Counted from the first letter of the stretch, positions 19,226 through 28,291 are shown. The stretch is DNA of 64,000 nucleotides from Paenibacillus dendritiformis (GCF_945605565.1 NZ_OX216966.1:6440001-6504000); one strand, 5' to 3'. Notes: generated by a model from the letters alone, not told the origin. A program made the numbers and translations.

Positions 19226-19592
19226 ATGGTCACGTTATCCACCGTTGCAGGCAAGGAAGCACACATACATTTCATCTGGCAAAATAACCGCAAGCTGGTC
19301 AACGGAGAGATGCGTAATGTTTTATTGGGGCTGGAAGCCACCCGCCAAAGGGACTTGCCTGCATCTGGTCACTCGGGATCTATTCGGTGACAGGATTGAT
19401 CGGTCGCCACGAGGTTGGAAGGCGAAGACCAGTACGATCGAGGTGGCGGCATCGCGTTGTTCCGCGGGGAGCACTGTATGGGCCAGATTCCCGCCGCGAA
19501 GGGTCTGCTCCTGTCCTTGCTGCGCCGTAGCTCCCCCGAATGGAGAAATGTTGATTCAGTTGGAGGGAGACGGGGGCAAAAAGAACACGTAA
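19226..19592 (+). pseudogene. Decayed gene of unknown type
   Basis: The first frame starts at 19226 and reads HIHFIWQNNRKLVNGEMRN in coding-like style before a stop at about 19390. Coding-like text resumes in another frame (YDRGGGIALFRGEHCMGQI to about 19590). Together they look like one frameshifted gene. No family is recognised. It sits just before the repeat and IS nest. Confidence 0.35.
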
Positions 19593-19675
19593 AGCCTGGG
19601 TCCATGTCCAACAAGTGGACGGTCAGCGTCTAGTAGCGGGACAGGGCGAGCCTGTCCCCTGAGGCAGCGAAATCC

Positions 19676-19843
19676 TGCGCAAATACAGCAATTCGATATG
19701 GGCGACTTTACTAGAAAGGGAATCCTGCAAAACTGCAGGAATTTCACCCGTTCGCTTCGACTTGAAGCAAAAGGGCCTAAAATGATGTAGATTTGCAGCA
19801 ATTCCTCGGGATGTGACTTATTGAGCCGAAATTCCTGTAAAAT
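19676..19843. repeat. Interspersed palindromic repeat, copy 1
   Basis: Contains one unit reading AATCCTGCAAAACTGCAGG (from about 19730) and an inverted unit whose reverse complement reads AATTGCTGCAAATCTACATC, about 75 bases apart end to end. A nearly parallel copy flanks the IS256 element (21612-21653 joined to 23026-23170). The same core occurs at 37946-38075 and 57056-57241. No coding sequence is present. Confidence 0.75.
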
Positions 19844-19844
19844 A

Positions 19845-19933
19845 CAGGCTGTTGAGAAAGTCCAAAGGATTTTTGGGCACTTCATCAGGACCTGTCTCTC
19901 AGTAGAAAAATTTTATCTGATCGAAGTGCCTGA
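19845..19933. mobile_element. Truncated end of a MITE or IS element
   Basis: Begins CAGGCTGTTGAGAAAGTCC and carries TCTCTCAGTAGAAAAA, both matching the first half of the MITE-like element at 23286-23451. The partner terminal repeat is missing. An inner GCACTTC/GAAGTGC inverted repeat is present. Confidence 0.45.
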
Positions 19934-20029
19934 AAACTGCACAATGAAATGTCTATCCGATAGGCGAAGTCCTCAAAACTGCACGGTTTCGCAAGACACG
20001 TTGATTCAGTAGGCAAAATCCTGCACAAA

Positions 20030-20276
20030 CCCCCATGACGTCTACGACGTCACCCCCCAGAATGAAAATAGGTAGATGTAAACTTTTAAAGTTACTGTAG
20101 ATGGTAATCATGAGACTAACAAATCCAAGGACGACTGTATTATTGGGGTACGACCCTGTTGCACAAACCGTCCAATTGCGATCGCGAGAACCGCCCAATG
20201 CACACCCAAGTGCGTGTATAAAATTTCTTTATTCAGATCGCATGATTTGTTAGTACACATGAAAGCAGGTGCAAGC
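20030..20276 (+). ncRNA. Candidate bridge RNA region in the IS110 left end
   Basis: The long noncoding left end of an IS110-group element is where the bridge (seek) RNA is encoded in characterised members. This stretch has several short inverted repeats, including TTGCGATCGCGAGAA, and an unusual GACGTCTACGACGTC palindrome near its start. RNA fold and target loops were not computed. The call rests on position and family knowledge. Confidence 0.35.
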
Positions 20277-21481
20277 ATGGATGCCGTACGCGAATGCTGT
20301 TGCGGACCTGTATCCTTTACGGGGATTTAGAATCCAAGCCCAAGAAAGTCATCGAAAGCTTTGGAACAACGACTACCGAACTACTCCGACTTCAAGATTG
20401 GCTTAACGCACATCAGTGTAAAGAAGTAGCCATGGAGAGCACAGGTGTGCTGTGGAAACCGGTATGGAATATTTTGGAGTCTAGCTGCCATTTAGTGTTG
20501 GCTAACGCTAAACAAATCAAGAATACACCAGGGCGTAAGACAGACAAGAAAGATGCGGAGTGGATTGCACAACTTCATCGTTGTGGTCTCATTCAACCAA
20601 GCGTGGTGTTGCCGCAGCATTTGCGGGATTTACGAGATCTAACGAGGTATCGTCTGAGAATCGTGGCGACCATTGCTTCTGAGAAGAATCGTATCCATAA
20701 AATTCTTCAAGACGGAAACATCAAGCTTACGAGTTTTATGAGCGATTTGTTCGGCGTATCCGGGCGTCTGCTTCTGGAAAAGCTCATGGACGGAGAAGTG
20801 CTCGTAGAAGATGACGTACGCGAACTTGTCAAAACCAAGCTAAAAACAAAAGTGCCTCAGTTAGTTGAAGCTCTGAATGGTCAGCTACGGCGACATCATC
20901 GTGTTATGATGCGTGCACACTGGAAGCACCTGCTGTTCGAGGAAGCAGAACTGCAAGAAATTGAATCATTAATCGACGAACAGCTTGAGCCTTATCGAAA
21001 AGAGATTGAGTGTTTAGACAGCATTCCCGGAATTGACAAGTCTTGCGCTTCCGCTATATTTGCAGAAATGGGGCCGGATATCGCCACGCGTTTTCCCACG
21101 GTCGAGCAATTCACCTCATGGGCAGGGGTATCTCCAGGTAATAATGAGAGCGCGGGGCGCAAGAAAAGCCGGAAATGCCTGCAAGGGAACAAGTATCTGA
21201 AACGTAGCATAACGCAAGCGGCATGGGCAAATTACAGGTCAAGGAATCGAATAGGTGAGCACTTTAGACGGATACGGAAACGACGAGGCGAAAAAACAGC
21301 AAGCGTAGCAACCGGACATCTCTTAATTAAGATCATTTATGCCATGATGAAAGAAGGAACGCCATACAAAGAAATAGACATGCAGGTACGCATGTCTAAA
21401 CAAAGAACAGCTAATTTTTACGTAAAGAAACTCCAAGAGCTGGGCTTTGCACTTCAACTAACTGAAAACGAAACAAGCTAA
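20277..21481 (+). pseudogene. IS110-family transposase, N-terminal catalytic segment deleted
   Basis: From the true start at 20277 the frame reads MDAVRECCCG, the usual beginning of these DEDD transposases, then shifts and stops at TAG within 18 codons. The rest of the protein is intact in another frame, openable from an ATG at 20294, and joins directly at CILYGDLESKPKK. The lost piece is the GLDVHK-type segment holding the first catalytic Asp. The remaining RuvC-like acids are present (Glu in VAMESTG; Asp pair in KTDKKDAEWIA), as is the C-terminal domain with the conserved Ser region (WAGVSPGNNESAGRKKS). A short deletion of non-multiple-of-three length explains both defects. Confidence 0.8.
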
Positions 21482-21486
21482 ATTTT

Positions 21487-21507
21487 GAAAATGATGTGAT
21501 CATTTTC
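21487..21507 (+). terminator. Hairpin after IS110 transposase
   Basis: GAAAATGAT and ATCATTTTC pair perfectly around three bases. A T7 run occurs about 12 bases later. Confidence 0.4.
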
Positions 21508-21653
21508 GGGGGGTGAGTCTTTTTTTGCTTTCTTAGAGTAATAATGGCCCGAAAAAGTTCTATTCATACATTTTGAAAGGGCTGTCGTGCTTACTTCAAC
21601 GTTTTTATTTTCGTATAAAATACAGCAATTCGGTAGGGACGACTTCACCAGAA

Positions 21654-23025
21654 GCTAAGTCCATATAATTGTGTAAAAAGAAAATGGCAAAAAAGTAGAG
21701 CCATAGCAAGGATCCTCGTATAGAATGAGGTTGTCGAGACAACATTCCAAAGGAGGATCTAGCTATGACTCAATACCAGATTACCCTAGATTCACAACTT
21801 TTGCATCAACTGTTTTTATCCGAATCAAGAGATGAGGGGATAGCGACCTTATTAGAATCTATCTTGAATCAAGTTTTGCAGGCGCAGGCAACGGAACAGT
21901 TGAAGGCAGGACACTACGAGCGCTCAGAAGAGCGTGCAGGTTACCGTAATGGAACGTACCCTCATCGGCTGACAACACGGGTGGGTCAATTAACCCTGCA
22001 AGTACCGCGTTTCCGCAGCGGTCAGTTCTCTACGGAACTCTTTGCTCGTTACCAACGAAGCGAGCAGGCCCTTGTCTTAGCCATGATGGAGATGGTACTT
22101 AATGGTGTGTCAACGCGAAAAGTAAGCAATATCACCGAAGAACTATGCGGGACAGAGTTCTCCAAATCAACAGTTAGTGAGCTCTGCAAACAGCTGGATC
22201 CCCTCATAGAAGAGTGGAATAACCGAAAACTGGACAAGGCCTACCCTTTTCTTATTGTCGACGCCCTGTACGTCAAAGTCCGGGAAGACGGCCGTGTGCG
22301 CTCACGTGGCGTGATGATTGCCACAGGGATTAATGCGGAGGGCTATCGGGAACTGCTTGGACTTACCGTAGATGATACCGAGTCAGCAGCAACGTGGGGG
22401 GCTTTCTTTACGCACCTCAAAAGTCGCGGGTTGCACGGTATTGATGTCATTACAAGCGACCATCACGGTGGTTTGGTTAGTGCGATTCGGCAACATTTCC
22501 AAGGCGTAACCTGGCAACGGTGTCAAACCCACTTTATGCGTAATATTCTGGACGCTGCTCCTAAATCATGCCGTGATGAATTGAAGGCCCATGTAAGGGC
22601 CATCTACGAAGCTGCGGACGAGACCAGTGCCCGTACACTGCTGAAACGGACACAAGAAGCATTTGAAGATAAAGCTCCAAAAGCCATGAGGGTCTTGGAA
22701 GAGGGCTTTGACGATGCGACAGCGATCTTGGCACTTCCGGCTGCCTGTCGGATACGTACGCGCACCACAAATGCCGTAGAACGTCTAAATGGCGAGTTGC
22801 GGCGGCGAGAACGCGTCATTCGCATTTTTCCCAACCGAGCCTCTGTCCTTCGTCTTTTTGGAGCCTTGTTGATTGAGCAGGACGAAAAGTGGTCTGCTGG
22901 GAAAAAGTATATCGAGATGAAAGAGTACCATGAGTGGAGGAAGAAGCTAAACAAGCCTGCAGCTTAGGCATCTTTTTGCTCTGGCAATCTCATTGAGGAA
23001 TTTACACATAAATTTGGACTTGACC
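21654..23025 (+). mobile_element. Complete IS256-family insertion sequence
   Basis: The element is about 1.37 kb. Imperfect inverted repeats start AAGTCCATATAATTGTGTAA on the left and AAGTCCAAATTTATGTGTAA on the right (read inward). It is flanked by a 9-bp direct repeat TCACCAGAA (21645-21653 and 23026-23034), the expected IS256 target duplication. It is inserted into the second copy of the interspersed repeat; joining the flanks restores a sequence parallel to 19676-19843. The transposase is intact, so recent insertion and possible activity are likely. Confidence 0.9.
21765..22967 (+). CDS. IS256-family transposase
   Basis: A 400-residue DDE transposase of the Mutator/IS256 family, with no interruption. 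Catalytic acids are visible as Asp in FLIVDALYVKV, Asp in VITSDHHGGL and Glu in TNAVERLNGELRRRER. The N-terminal region ERAGYRNGTYPHRLTTRVG matches the family's DNA-binding part. It has the usual length of about 400 residues and a strong AAAGGAGG site 9 bases before the ATG. A related, badly decayed copy lies at 45503-45746. Confidence 0.95.
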   Translation: MTQYQITLDSQLLHQLFLSESRDEGIATLLESILNQVLQAQATEQLKAGHYERSEERAGYRNGTYPHRLTTRVGQLTLQVPRFRSGQFSTELFARYQRSEQALVLAMMEMVLNGVSTRKVSNITEELCGTEFSKSTVSELCKQLDPLIEEWNNRKLDKAYPFLIVDALYVKVREDGRVRSRGVMIATGINAEGYRELLGLTVDDTESAATWGAFFTHLKSRGLHGIDVITSDHHGGLVSAIRQHFQGVTWQRCQTHFMRNILDAAPKSCRDELKAHVRAIYEAADETSARTLLKRTQEAFEDKAPKAMRVLEEGFDDATAILALPAACRIRTRTTNAVERLNGELRRRERVIRIFPNRASVLRLFGALLIEQDEKWSAGKKYIEMKEYHEWRKKLNKPAA

Positions 23026-23170
23026 TCACCAGAAAGGGAATCCTGTAAAACTGCAGCAATTTCACCCGTTTCTCCTCGACTTAGCTAAAAAGGGCCTAAA
23101 ATGATGTAGCCGTGCAGCAATTCCTCGAAATGTGGACTCATTGAGCCGAAAATCCTGTAAAATAGCAGCA
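23026..23170. repeat. Interspersed palindromic repeat, copy 2 (right part, split by IS256)
   Basis: Continues the repeat begun at 21612-21653. It contains TCCTGTAAAACTGCAGCAAT and the inverted unit at 23098-23124 (reverse complement GGAATTGCTGCACGGCTACA). The order of units and the surrounding words (TTTCACCCGTT, AAGGGCCTAAAATGATGTAG, ATTGAGCCGAAA) match copy 1 closely. Confidence 0.75.
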
Positions 23171-23285
23171 ATTCCCTCCACACGTTCAAGCCCTATAAGG
23201 CAACGATGCCTCCAGAAGGCAATGATGCTTCCTGAAGGCAACGATGTCCCCAGGATCCGACGCGGTCTCTTGGATCCCGTAAAAT

Positions 23286-23451
23286 CAGGCTGTTGAGAAG
23301 CTATGGGATTTTCCCCACCCCAATTTTTATTTAGTAGAGCTCGTCTCTCAGAAGAAAAAATCGATTTAAAACGCTCTGAGAGCCGAGTTTTGTTTAGGAA
23401 AACGGACAATCTCAACCCCTCCGTAAAAAATAGGGGTTTTCCAACAGCCTG
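23286..23451. mobile_element. MITE-like element, 166 bp
   Basis: Flanked by the perfect 10-bp inverted repeat CAGGCTGTTG / CAACAGCCTG, extended by weaker pairing. It contains an inner CTCTCAG/CTGAGAG stem and no coding capacity. Its left half matches the truncated sequence at 19845-19933. No target duplication is obvious. The ends resemble those of full IS elements common in Bacillales, but I cannot assign the family. Confidence 0.6.
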
Positions 23452-23573
23452 TGTTCTGCAGGAATTTGGGTAACGGAGTACACCTCATAAGGAAAAACTG
23501 TATTTTAGCTGTTTTTCCAGCAAGTTGAGTTGTTAGAGTAGAGCTGTTAGAGTAAGTCGAGCGGTGAAAAGAA

Positions 23574-23618
23574 GGGGGACTGTCTCACCCAGCTAAAAAC
23601 TAGGAGCAGGACAGCCCC
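23574..23618 (-). terminator. Terminator of gpmA
   Basis: On the minus strand GGGGCTGTCC pairs with GACAGTCCCC around a loop of about 24 bases, followed by TTCTTTTC. It lies about 30 bases past the gpmA stop. Confidence 0.65.
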
Positions 23619-23648
23619 ACAGTCATGGAATCAGTGAATCGTTCCGGT

Positions 23649-24389
23649 TCAGACGGAGTGCGGCAGATGGGGGAAGTCCTCCATCGGAATCTCGCCGTCC
23701 AGCCCCAGATAGTAACGCCGGAGCGGCGCGAGGGAGTCATCCAATTCATAGACTAGCGGCGTTCCGGTCGGGATATTAAGACTGACAATGCCGTCGGACG
23801 TCAGATTGTCCAGATACCGGACCAACGCCCGGATCGTGTTGCCGTGAGCGGACACGATGAGCCGCTTGCCGCCCGAGATGGCGGGAGCGAGCGTCTCATT
23901 CCAATAGCTGAGCACGCGGGCCTCCGTATCGTCCAGATTTTCCGTCACCGGAAACTCCCCTTCCCGGAGATCCTTGTATTGAGGAGCGGACGCTTCATAC
24001 CGCGGATCGCTCGGGTCCAGCGCAGGCGGTCTGACATCGACGGAACGGCGCCATAGCTGAACCTGCTCCTGTCCGTACCGTTCGGCCGTCTCCGCCTTGT
24101 TCAGGCCCTGCAGCGCTCCGTAATGCCGTTCATTGAGCTTCCATGTCTTATGGACGGGAATCCACATCAGATCCATCTCATGGAGCATGATCCACAGCGT
24201 GCGGATCGCCCGCTTCAGCACCGAAGCATGCCCTTCGTCGAAAGTGTAGCCATGCTTTTTCAAGATTTCTCCTGCCAGACGCGCTTCCTTCAGACCTTGC
24301 TCCGACAAGTCGACATCGGTCCAGCCGGTGAAGCGGTTCTCCACATTCCATACGCTCTGGCCATGGCGCAGCAATACGAGTTTGTTCAT
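23649..24389 (-). CDS. gpmA: 2,3-bisphosphoglycerate-dependent phosphoglycerate mutase
   Basis: A 246-residue glycolytic enzyme that interconverts 3- and 2-phosphoglycerate. It has the phosphohistidine motif [10 protein letters not shown] at residues 5-14, the second active-site segment [14 protein letters not shown], and the second catalytic His in [12 protein letters not shown]. The length matches dPGM enzymes. GGAGG lies 8 bases before the ATG. It stands alone. Many Firmicutes rely on the cofactor-independent enzyme, so this may be an additional isoenzyme. Confidence 0.93.
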   Translation of the reverse strand: MNKLVLLRHGQSVWNVENRFTGWTDVDLSEQGLKEARLAGEILKKHGYTFDEGHASVLKRAIRTLWIMLHEMDLMWIPVHKTWKLNERHYGALQGLNKAETAERYGQEQVQLWRRSVDVRPPALDPSDPRYEASAPQYKDLREGEFPVTENLDDTEARVLSYWNETLAPAISGGKRLIVSAHGNTIRALVRYLDNLTSDGIVSLNIPTGTPLVYELDDSLAPLRRYYLGLDGEIPMEDFPHLPHSV

Positions 24390-24704
24390 CTCAAATCCCT
24401 CCTACCTTCATCCGGTCCAAGCCGGTATATCTGATATGGATGATTATAGCAAATTTCGGAGGCTGTATCGAATGCATAGCTGCCCTGCGTTCCCGCGCCG
24501 ATCCTGTCGGGCGCGCGGCACAAGATGCCCCGATGACACGATTGTCCGGCGGATAAGAAAGTTGAGTATTTTGCGCCTCCCGCTTTATACTACTTAATAG
24601 AGCGAAGCTTGACTTGGCTTGCATCCGTTCCCGCCGTCGGGAAGGAGAAAAGCAGATTGATACATTACATGGGATCGAACGCCATGCTGAAGGAGCGTGT
24701 TGAC
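24390..24704. other. Intergenic region between divergent gpmA and pepV
   Basis: About 315 bases. The only clear element is the pepV promoter at 24562-24591. A long antisense frame crosses the region, but it is a shadow of pepV. Confidence 0.4.
24562..24591 (+). promoter_or_regulatory. Sigma-A-like promoter of pepV
   Basis: TTGAGT at 24562-24567 and TATACT at 24586-24591, 18 bases apart, about 110 bases upstream of the dipeptidase start. Confidence 0.55.
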
Positions 24705-26144
24705 ATGAACTGGTTGGCTGAAGTCGAGAAAAGAAAAGAAGAACTGCTGCAAGACCTGCAAGGCCTGCTCCGGATTGAGAGCACGAAGGATAACGCTACG
24801 GCCGGGCCGGGACAGCCGATGGGACGCAATATCGCCCAGGCGCTGGATTATATGCTCGGGCTGTCGGAGCGGGAACAATTCCGCACCGGCAATCATGACG
24901 GCTATGTCGGCTATGCCGAATACGGGAATGAGGCGGCGCCGGAATATGTCGGCGTCCTCTGCCATCTGGACGTCGTCCCGGCGACCGGCCAGTGGACCAC
25001 CCCGCCGTTCGAGCCGGATATCCGCGACGGGAAGCTGTTCGCCCGGGGCGCGATCGATGACAAGGGACCGACAATGGCCGCCTTCTACGGTCTCAAGCTC
25101 GTGAAGGACCTGGGCCTGCCGCTCAAGCGCCGGGTGCGCGTCATCTTCGGAACGGACGAAGAGAGCGGAATGGAATGCATGAAGACCTATACCGAGCGGG
25201 AAAAGATGCCGGTATCCGGGTTCGCGCCGGATGCGGATTTCCCGATTACTCATGCGGAGAAGGGGCAGATCAATACGAAGTTCTACCTTCGCGGCTTCGG
25301 CAGTTCTTCTGCCAGCGACGCTGCGATGCCGCAATTCAAGCTCGTACGCTTCGATGGCGGGGGCATCGCCAATATGGTGCCGGAATCGGCCATGGCCGTC
25401 GTCGCAGGCGAACCGGAAGCGCTCGCCTCCCTCGCCAAGCGCTATGAGGCGTACTGCGCCGATGCGGGACTGGCCGGCACCGCGGAAGTGAGCGCAGGGC
25501 AAGCGACCCTGCGCATGCGGGGCATATCGGCGCACGGGATGGAGCCGCATGTCGGCGTCAACGCCGCCTTGAAGCTCATCCGCTTCCTTGGCGGATACAC
25601 CTTCCAGCCGGACGCCGCGCGGTATATCGGCTTCATCGACAAGCATCTGGTCGATGACCATCTGGGCACCGCCCTCGGCATTGCCTGTGTCGATGACATT
25701 ACCGGCCCGCTTACGGTCAATGCCGGTATTTTCCAATATGATGGCGAATCGGCTCCGTTCTTCCATCTCAATATCCGCTTCCCGGTCTCCTACAGCTCTG
25801 CCGATGTGCTGAAGCCGCTCGAGGAGAAGATTGCGGAATACGGCATCGAGATTGATCGCGAGATTGATCTGAAGGAACCGCATCATGTCGATCGGAACCA
25901 TCCGATGATTCAGACGCTCCAGAAGATCTATGAGGAAGAGACGCAGCTGGAGCCTACGCTGCTCACGACCGGCGGCGGCACCTATGCAGCCTTCCTCGAT
26001 AACGGCGTAGCGTTCGGCGCCCTCTTCCCGGGACGCGAAGAGACCGCGCATCAGGTCGATGAGTACATTATCATTGACGATCTGCTGAAGGCAACGGCCA
26101 TCTATGCCCGCGCCATCTATGAGCTGGCCAATCTGGAAGACTGA
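24705..26144 (+). CDS. pepV: PepV-like M20 dipeptidase
   Basis: A 479-residue zinc dipeptidase of the M20 family that cleaves dipeptides in the cytoplasm. Metal and catalytic residues are visible: His-x-Asp in CHLDVVP, bridging Asp in GAIDDKGPT, Glu pair in GTDEESGM, a later Asp in FAPDADFP, and the final His in EETAHQVDEY. The lid domain lies between about residues 190 and 390. AAGGAG nine bases before the ATG at 24705 supports this start; a longer form from 24684 or a TTG at 24609 is possible but less likely. The following gene is separated by about 110 bases. Confidence 0.9.
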   Translation: MNWLAEVEKRKEELLQDLQGLLRIESTKDNATAGPGQPMGRNIAQALDYMLGLSEREQFRTGNHDGYVGYAEYGNEAAPEYVGVLCHLDVVPATGQWTTPPFEPDIRDGKLFARGAIDDKGPTMAAFYGLKLVKDLGLPLKRRVRVIFGTDEESGMECMKTYTEREKMPVSGFAPDADFPITHAEKGQINTKFYLRGFGSSSASDAAMPQFKLVRFDGGGIANMVPESAMAVVAGEPEALASLAKRYEAYCADAGLAGTAEVSAGQATLRMRGISAHGMEPHVGVNAALKLIRFLGGYTFQPDAARYIGFIDKHLVDDHLGTALGIACVDDITGPLTVNAGIFQYDGESAPFFHLNIRFPVSYSSADVLKPLEEKIAEYGIEIDREIDLKEPHHVDRNHPMIQTLQKIYEEETQLEPTLLTTGGGTYAAFLDNGVAFGALFPGREETAHQVDEYIIIDDLLKATAIYARAIYELANLED

Positions 26145-26255
26145 TTGAAGCGGATGGCTCACTGTTCCCGCCCTCTCCCGCCTCTGTGGCGTATCAATGA
26201 AATCGGACCCTCCTGGGCATATTAGGGATATAACGATGAGGGAGGGATTGGGAAC

Positions 26256-26627
26256 GTGAGTGATCTGTTGAAAAAAGCGGTCTCCTTGGGCTGGGGTCTC
26301 GCCGTGGTCAGCAAAGAGAAAATCGAAGCCGCCGTCGACGAGCTTGTCCAGAAGGGACAGCTCGCTCCCGAGCAGTCCAAGGCGCTCGTTAACCAACTGG
26401 TGGAACGGGGAGAAGAGGAGCAGGCCTCCTTCAGCGCCTCGATTCAGGATATGGTGAAGCGCAAGCTGCAGGACTTCGATGTGGCCGCCAGTTCCGACCT
26501 GATCGCGCTGAAGCAGCGGGTGATGATGCTGGAGCAGCGGGTTGCCGCGCTTGAAGGGGCTGACCCGGAAGAACCCCGCGAAGAAGATGGACAGCCGAAT
26601 ATGGAGACGGACGGCCGTGCGGATTAG
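26256..26627 (+). CDS. Phasin-like coiled-coil protein
   Basis: A 123-residue alpha-helical protein. The N-terminal part (DLLKKAVSLGWGLAVVSKEKIEAAVDELV) resembles the small phasin-like/PhaF-type proteins often found beside UbiB in Firmicutes. The middle is an amphipathic helix, and residues 85-105 form a coiled coil (LKQRVMMLEQRVAALEG). The C-terminus is very acidic. It starts at GTG behind GGAGGGATTGGG. Its last 11 bases overlap the probable start of the UbiB-like gene, so the two are translationally coupled. No PHA synthase is nearby, so a granule role is doubtful. Confidence 0.65.
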   Translation: MSDLLKKAVSLGWGLAVVSKEKIEAAVDELVQKGQLAPEQSKALVNQLVERGEEEQASFSASIQDMVKRKLQDFDVAASSDLIALKQRVMMLEQRVAALEGADPEEPREEDGQPNMETDGRAD

Positions 26628-28281
26628 GCATGCCGGCCGCTACCGCGATATCGCCATGGCGCTCATGCGTCATGGCTTCGGCTATATTGTGGAGGAAATC
26701 GGACTGCGCCGGGTATTGTCCCTGCCCCGCCGCTGGATTACGCAGGAGACCCTGCAGACGAAGACGCTGGGCGAACGCCTTCGCCTCGTGCTGGAGGAGC
26801 TCGGCCCCGCCTTCATCAAGCTCGGCCAATTGCTCAGCACGCGGGCCGATCTGCTGCCGGGCAGCGTCATTCAAGAGTTGGAGAAGCTGCAGGATCAAGT
26901 GCCGCCCTTCACGGGCGCCGAAGCCGGCCGCATCATCGAGGATGAGCTGGGCCGGCCGCTCGGCCAGCTTTTTCTGCGCTTCGATGATATCCCGCTTGCC
27001 GCCGCCTCCATCGGCCAGGTTCACAAGGCCTGGCTGCCGAACGGCGATGCGGTGGCCGTCAAGGTGCAGCGGCCCGGCATTACCTCCATTATCGAGCGGG
27101 ATTTGGAAATACTCCAGGGGCTGATCGAAGCGGCTACGCGCCGCTGGTCCTGGGTGTCCGAGTATCAGATTCCGGAGATGGTTCAGGAATTCGCCAAATC
27201 GATGATCGCCGAGCTCGATTATCAGCATGAAGGGCGCAATACCGACAAGATGGCGCAGCTGCTGCGCAGAGACCCGGGCATCCATATTCCGCGCATCGAT
27301 TGGGATCGCTCTTCAGCCAAGGTGTTGACGATGGAATATATGGACGGCGTGATGCTGAACCATTATACGGAACGGCTCCCGGACGGGCCGGAGCGCAAGC
27401 GGATCGCCGAGCGCCTCGTGCACGCGATGCTGCATCTGATCTTCATCGACGGCTTCTTCCACGCCGATCCTCATCCCGGCAACATTATGGTGCTCTACCA
27501 GAACCGGATCGCCCTGATCGACTTCGGCATGGTGGGCCAATTGAACGGGGAAATGAAGGAGTATTTAGCGGAGCTGATTATCGCGCTGATGCAGCATCGA
27601 ACCTCGGGCATGCTCCGGGCAATTGCGCGGCTCTGCCTCATCTCCGACCGAACGGACCTGGATGCGCTTCGCCGCGACCTGGACCGGCTGCGGGACCGGT
27701 ACTATGACGTCCCGTTCTCCGAGGTGAGCCTCGGCCAGTCTCTTCATGACTTGTTCGCCGTCGCCAAGAAGCACCGGATCGTGTTCCCTCCCGATCTGAT
27801 TCTGCTGGCCAAGGCGCTGCTCACCATGGAAGGCATCGTGGAGAGGCTCGATCCGACCCTCTCCATCCTCGATATGGCCGAGCCGTTCGGCGTGAAGCTG
27901 CTGAAGGAGAAGTACAGCTTCCGCCGCATTCAGAAGAAGGTTGTCGGCGGCACGCTCGATCTGGTGCAAGCGGTGTCCGATCTGCCGATGCAGGCGAATC
28001 GGCTGACCTCCCTCCTCAGCCGGGGCAAGATCAAGGCCGAAATGGAGCTGCGCGATCTGGAGCATGTGCTGCACAAGCTCGATCAGATCAGCAACCGGCT
28101 CTCCTTCAGCATCGTGCTGCTAGCCTTCAGCATCATTATGGTCGGACTGATCGTCGGCTCTTCGCTCAGCAGGCAGCCGACGCTGCTCTGGGACATTCCC
28201 GCGATCGAGATCGGCTTCTTCATCGCGGCCTTGATGTTCATCTGGCTGCTCCTGTCGATTTTCCGATCCGGCAGATTCTAG
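26617..28281 (+). CDS. ubiB: UbiB/AarF/ADCK-family atypical kinase
   Basis: A membrane-attached atypical kinase/ATPase linked to isoprenoid-quinone metabolism. Family hallmarks are all visible: the KxGQ motif in FIKLGQLLSTRADLL, the Ala-rich loop AAASIGQVHKA in place of a P-loop, the ATP-binding Lys in VAVKVQRPG, catalytic HADPHPGNI and the DFG-like IDFGMVG. Two C-terminal membrane helices (last 60 residues) anchor it. The GTG at 26617 has GGAG 10 bases upstream and yields 554 residues; an ATG at 26587 is an alternative. It is coupled to the phasin-like gene. The substrate is unknown. Confidence 0.9.
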   Translation: MRIRHAGRYRDIAMALMRHGFGYIVEEIGLRRVLSLPRRWITQETLQTKTLGERLRLVLEELGPAFIKLGQLLSTRADLLPGSVIQELEKLQDQVPPFTGAEAGRIIEDELGRPLGQLFLRFDDIPLAAASIGQVHKAWLPNGDAVAVKVQRPGITSIIERDLEILQGLIEAATRRWSWVSEYQIPEMVQEFAKSMIAELDYQHEGRNTDKMAQLLRRDPGIHIPRIDWDRSSAKVLTMEYMDGVMLNHYTERLPDGPERKRIAERLVHAMLHLIFIDGFFHADPHPGNIMVLYQNRIALIDFGMVGQLNGEMKEYLAELIIALMQHRTSGMLRAIARLCLISDRTDLDALRRDLDRLRDRYYDVPFSEVSLGQSLHDLFAVAKKHRIVFPPDLILLAKALLTMEGIVERLDPTLSILDMAEPFGVKLLKEKYSFRRIQKKVVGGTLDLVQAVSDLPMQANRLTSLLSRGKIKAEMELRDLEHVLHKLDQISNRLSFSIVLLAFSIIMVGLIVGSSLSRQPTLLWDIPAIEIGFFIAALMFIWLLLSIFRSGRF

Positions 28282-28291
28282 CACGACAATA

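Larger units (their letters stand above)
20029..21619 (+). mobile_element. IS110-family insertion sequence (transposase defective)
   Basis: Boundaries are inferred from the interrupted repeat: left flank ends CCTGCACAAA (20029) and right flank resumes TACAGCAATTCGG (about 21620), as in the uninterrupted copy at 19676. The element then has about 245 noncoding bases before the transposase and about 140 after it. No terminal inverted repeats or target duplication are seen, as expected for IS110. The transposase is broken, so the element should be immobile on its own. Confidence 0.7.

Noticed and set aside
24594..26396. A 600-codon open frame on the minus strand
   Set aside because: It lies exactly antisense to the PepV dipeptidase gene, whose zinc motifs are intact. 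The antisense translation has no recognisable domain.
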